Shown: positions 6,781-7,162 of the stretch, in pieces
How positions within the stretch are numbered: position 1 is the first letter of the stretch
Layout of the letters: the number at the start of each line of letters is the position of its first letter
Origin: Chryseobacterium gleum
GTDB lineage: Bacteria > Bacteroidota > Bacteroidia > Flavobacteriales_D > Crocinitomicaceae
Length of the DNA: 7,162 nucleotides
Direction of reading: 5' to 3'
Assembly (NCBI GenBank): GCA_945877005.1
Contig: CAMCQL010000100.1
Coordinates: 1 to 7,162, forward strand
Translations under genes and position numbers: made by a program
Notes under the pieces: generated by a model
Told to the model about the DNA's origin: nothing
The model's database searches: none
Seen by the model: only the letters and a program-made list of their open reading frames with translations

Positions 6781-6788
6781 CAAATATA
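6781..6788 (-). promoter_or_regulatory. -7 element (TATATTTG) of the ATPase gene, implying a near-leaderless mRNA
   Basis: On the minus strand TATATTTG matches TAnnTTTG exactly and is followed by TCTT and then the ATG at 6776. A transcript from it would begin at or almost at the start codon. The -33 region would fall inside the palindrome at 6792-6838, so anything binding that palindrome would block this promoter. Confidence 0.55.
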
Positions 6789-6791
6789 AAT

Positions 6792-6838
6792 AAAAACCAT
6801 GAAAAATTAAAATACTATTTTAATTTTTCATGGTTTTT
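6792..6838. repeat. Perfect 23-bp inverted repeat at the 5' end of the ATPase gene
   Basis: Arms 6792-6814 and 6816-6838 are perfectly complementary around a single central base (C6815). The core ACCATGAAAAATTAAA (6796-6811) matches 15 of 16 bases of the palindrome past the 3' end of the gene. It lies 3 bases from the ATPase -7 element. It may be an element end, a protein-binding operator or a cruciform/hairpin-forming site. Confidence 0.9.
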
Positions 6839-6942
6839 TAACTCTAAAAATTAAGTTAATCAACTGATATACAAAATAAAAACAAATAATTTTATTCAGA
6901 AAAAAAATTTAAAAATAAAAACTTTTAATTTACTTTAATCAA

Positions 6943-6988
6943 TCCGCTCCGCTGGATTTGTAATTAGAAGTGTTCGGAACCTTCTAAT
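6943..6988 (-). repeat. Dispersed repeat copy 2 joined to an 8-bp hairpin
   Basis: 6943-6961 is the reverse complement of the repeat at 3925-3943 (18 of 19 bases). Directly beside it, ATTAGAAG (6963-6970) pairs perfectly with CTTCTAAT (6981-6988), and the 10-base loop TGTTCGGAAC can extend the stem with GTT/AAC. No U-tract follows on either strand, so it does not look like an intrinsic terminator. The hairpin-plus-repeat arrangement is like REP/MITE-type intergenic elements. The AT-rich bases 6839-6942 between it and the ATPase palindrome hold nothing I can name. Confidence 0.6.
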
Positions 6989-7162
6989 CATCTAAAATAT
7001 GGCTTATTTTGGAGATATCACCCCCTGACATGAGCACAATTTCTTTAATAAGTTCATTATGGAGTTCTTTTATGATTTTCATTTTTACAATTTTAAACCC
7101 TTTGAGATCATTTTTCTTTTTGTAAATAATTATCATACTTGCTAAAATTAAAGTCATATAAA
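6984..7162 (-). CDS. C-terminal end of an unidentified reading frame, possibly a truncated membrane protein
   Basis: The minus-strand frame is open from the right edge and gives 58 complete residues before TAG at 6984-6986. It begins with a hydrophobic stretch (TLILASMIIIY) that could be a transmembrane helix, then a basic segment (KKKNDLKGFK), then KELHNELIKEI and MSGGDISKISHILDD. The membrane helix followed by a charged helix containing ELHNEL is loosely like the region around the phosphoacceptor helix of HisKA_3-type sensor kinases (ELHDEL). If so, the catalytic domain is missing. A fragment of another family, such as a kinase with an SGGDIS segment, is equally possible. The stop lies within the hairpin of the neighbouring repeat, so an insertion or deletion may have cut the gene here. 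Whether it is coding at all is uncertain. Confidence 0.4.
   Translation of the reverse strand, partial: YMTLILASMIIIYKKKNDLKGFKIVKMKIIKELHNELIKEIVLMSGGDISKISHILDD

Larger units (their letters stand above)
5569..6838 (-). mobile_element. Putative palindrome-bounded ATPase cassette
   Basis: A block of about 1,270 bases begins and ends with near-identical-core palindromes and contains exactly one gene, the AAA_14/DUF4143 ATPase. Matching palindromes at both ends, with gene and promoter filling almost all of the space, suggest a unit that moves or is maintained as a whole. Against this, there is no recognised transposase or recombinase, no convincing target duplication, and no second copy in the window. 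Treat the mobile label as a hypothesis; the repeat structure itself is certain. Confidence 0.4.

Noticed and set aside
5561..6842. TTAAC just outside both palindromes (5561-5565 and 6838-6842) as a target-site duplication
   Set aside because: Five bases in AT-rich DNA are expected by chance, the left copy lies 3 bases away from the palindrome, and the right copy overlaps its last base.

Overview
The window looks like a chromosomal stretch from an AT-rich member of the Bacteroidetes, most likely a flavobacterium-like organism. Three lines of evidence point there. Promoter-like octamers matching TAnnTTTG sit just upstream of three genes. Ribosome binding sites are weak. The protein families are Bacteroidetes-typical: an M1 peptidase with GMEH, an 18-residue 'DAYG' repeat exported protein, and an outer-membrane barrel-like protein with a signal peptide ending in FSQ. 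No rRNA, tRNA, CRISPR array or recognisable transposase was seen.

Left part (1-3598): the 3' portion of an M1 zinc metallopeptidase gene is followed after 5 bases by an endonuclease III homologue (nth) on the same strand. The endonuclease lacks all four cysteines of the usual iron-sulfur cluster. It converges with, and overlaps by 8 bases, a two-component pair on the minus strand: an OmpR/PhoB-type response regulator followed, with an 11-base overlap, by a PhoR-like histidine kinase that starts at GTG.

Middle (3599-5539): a largely non-coding, AT-rich stretch with a short dispersed repeat leads to a small secreted protein made of six 18-residue repeats. Next comes a predicted exported, probably outer-membrane beta-barrel protein preceded by a clear promoter element.

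Right part (5569-7162): this is the most unusual region. An AAA_14/DUF4143 ATPase gene is bracketed by two long perfect palindromes (22- and 23-bp arms) that share the same 16-bp core with one mismatch. The ATPase stop codon lies inside one palindrome and its promoter abuts the other, so the roughly 1.27-kb block behaves like one discrete unit, possibly mobile. Beyond it lies a hairpin plus a second copy of the dispersed repeat. The hairpin contains the stop codon of a short, possibly truncated membrane-anchored reading frame that enters from the right edge.
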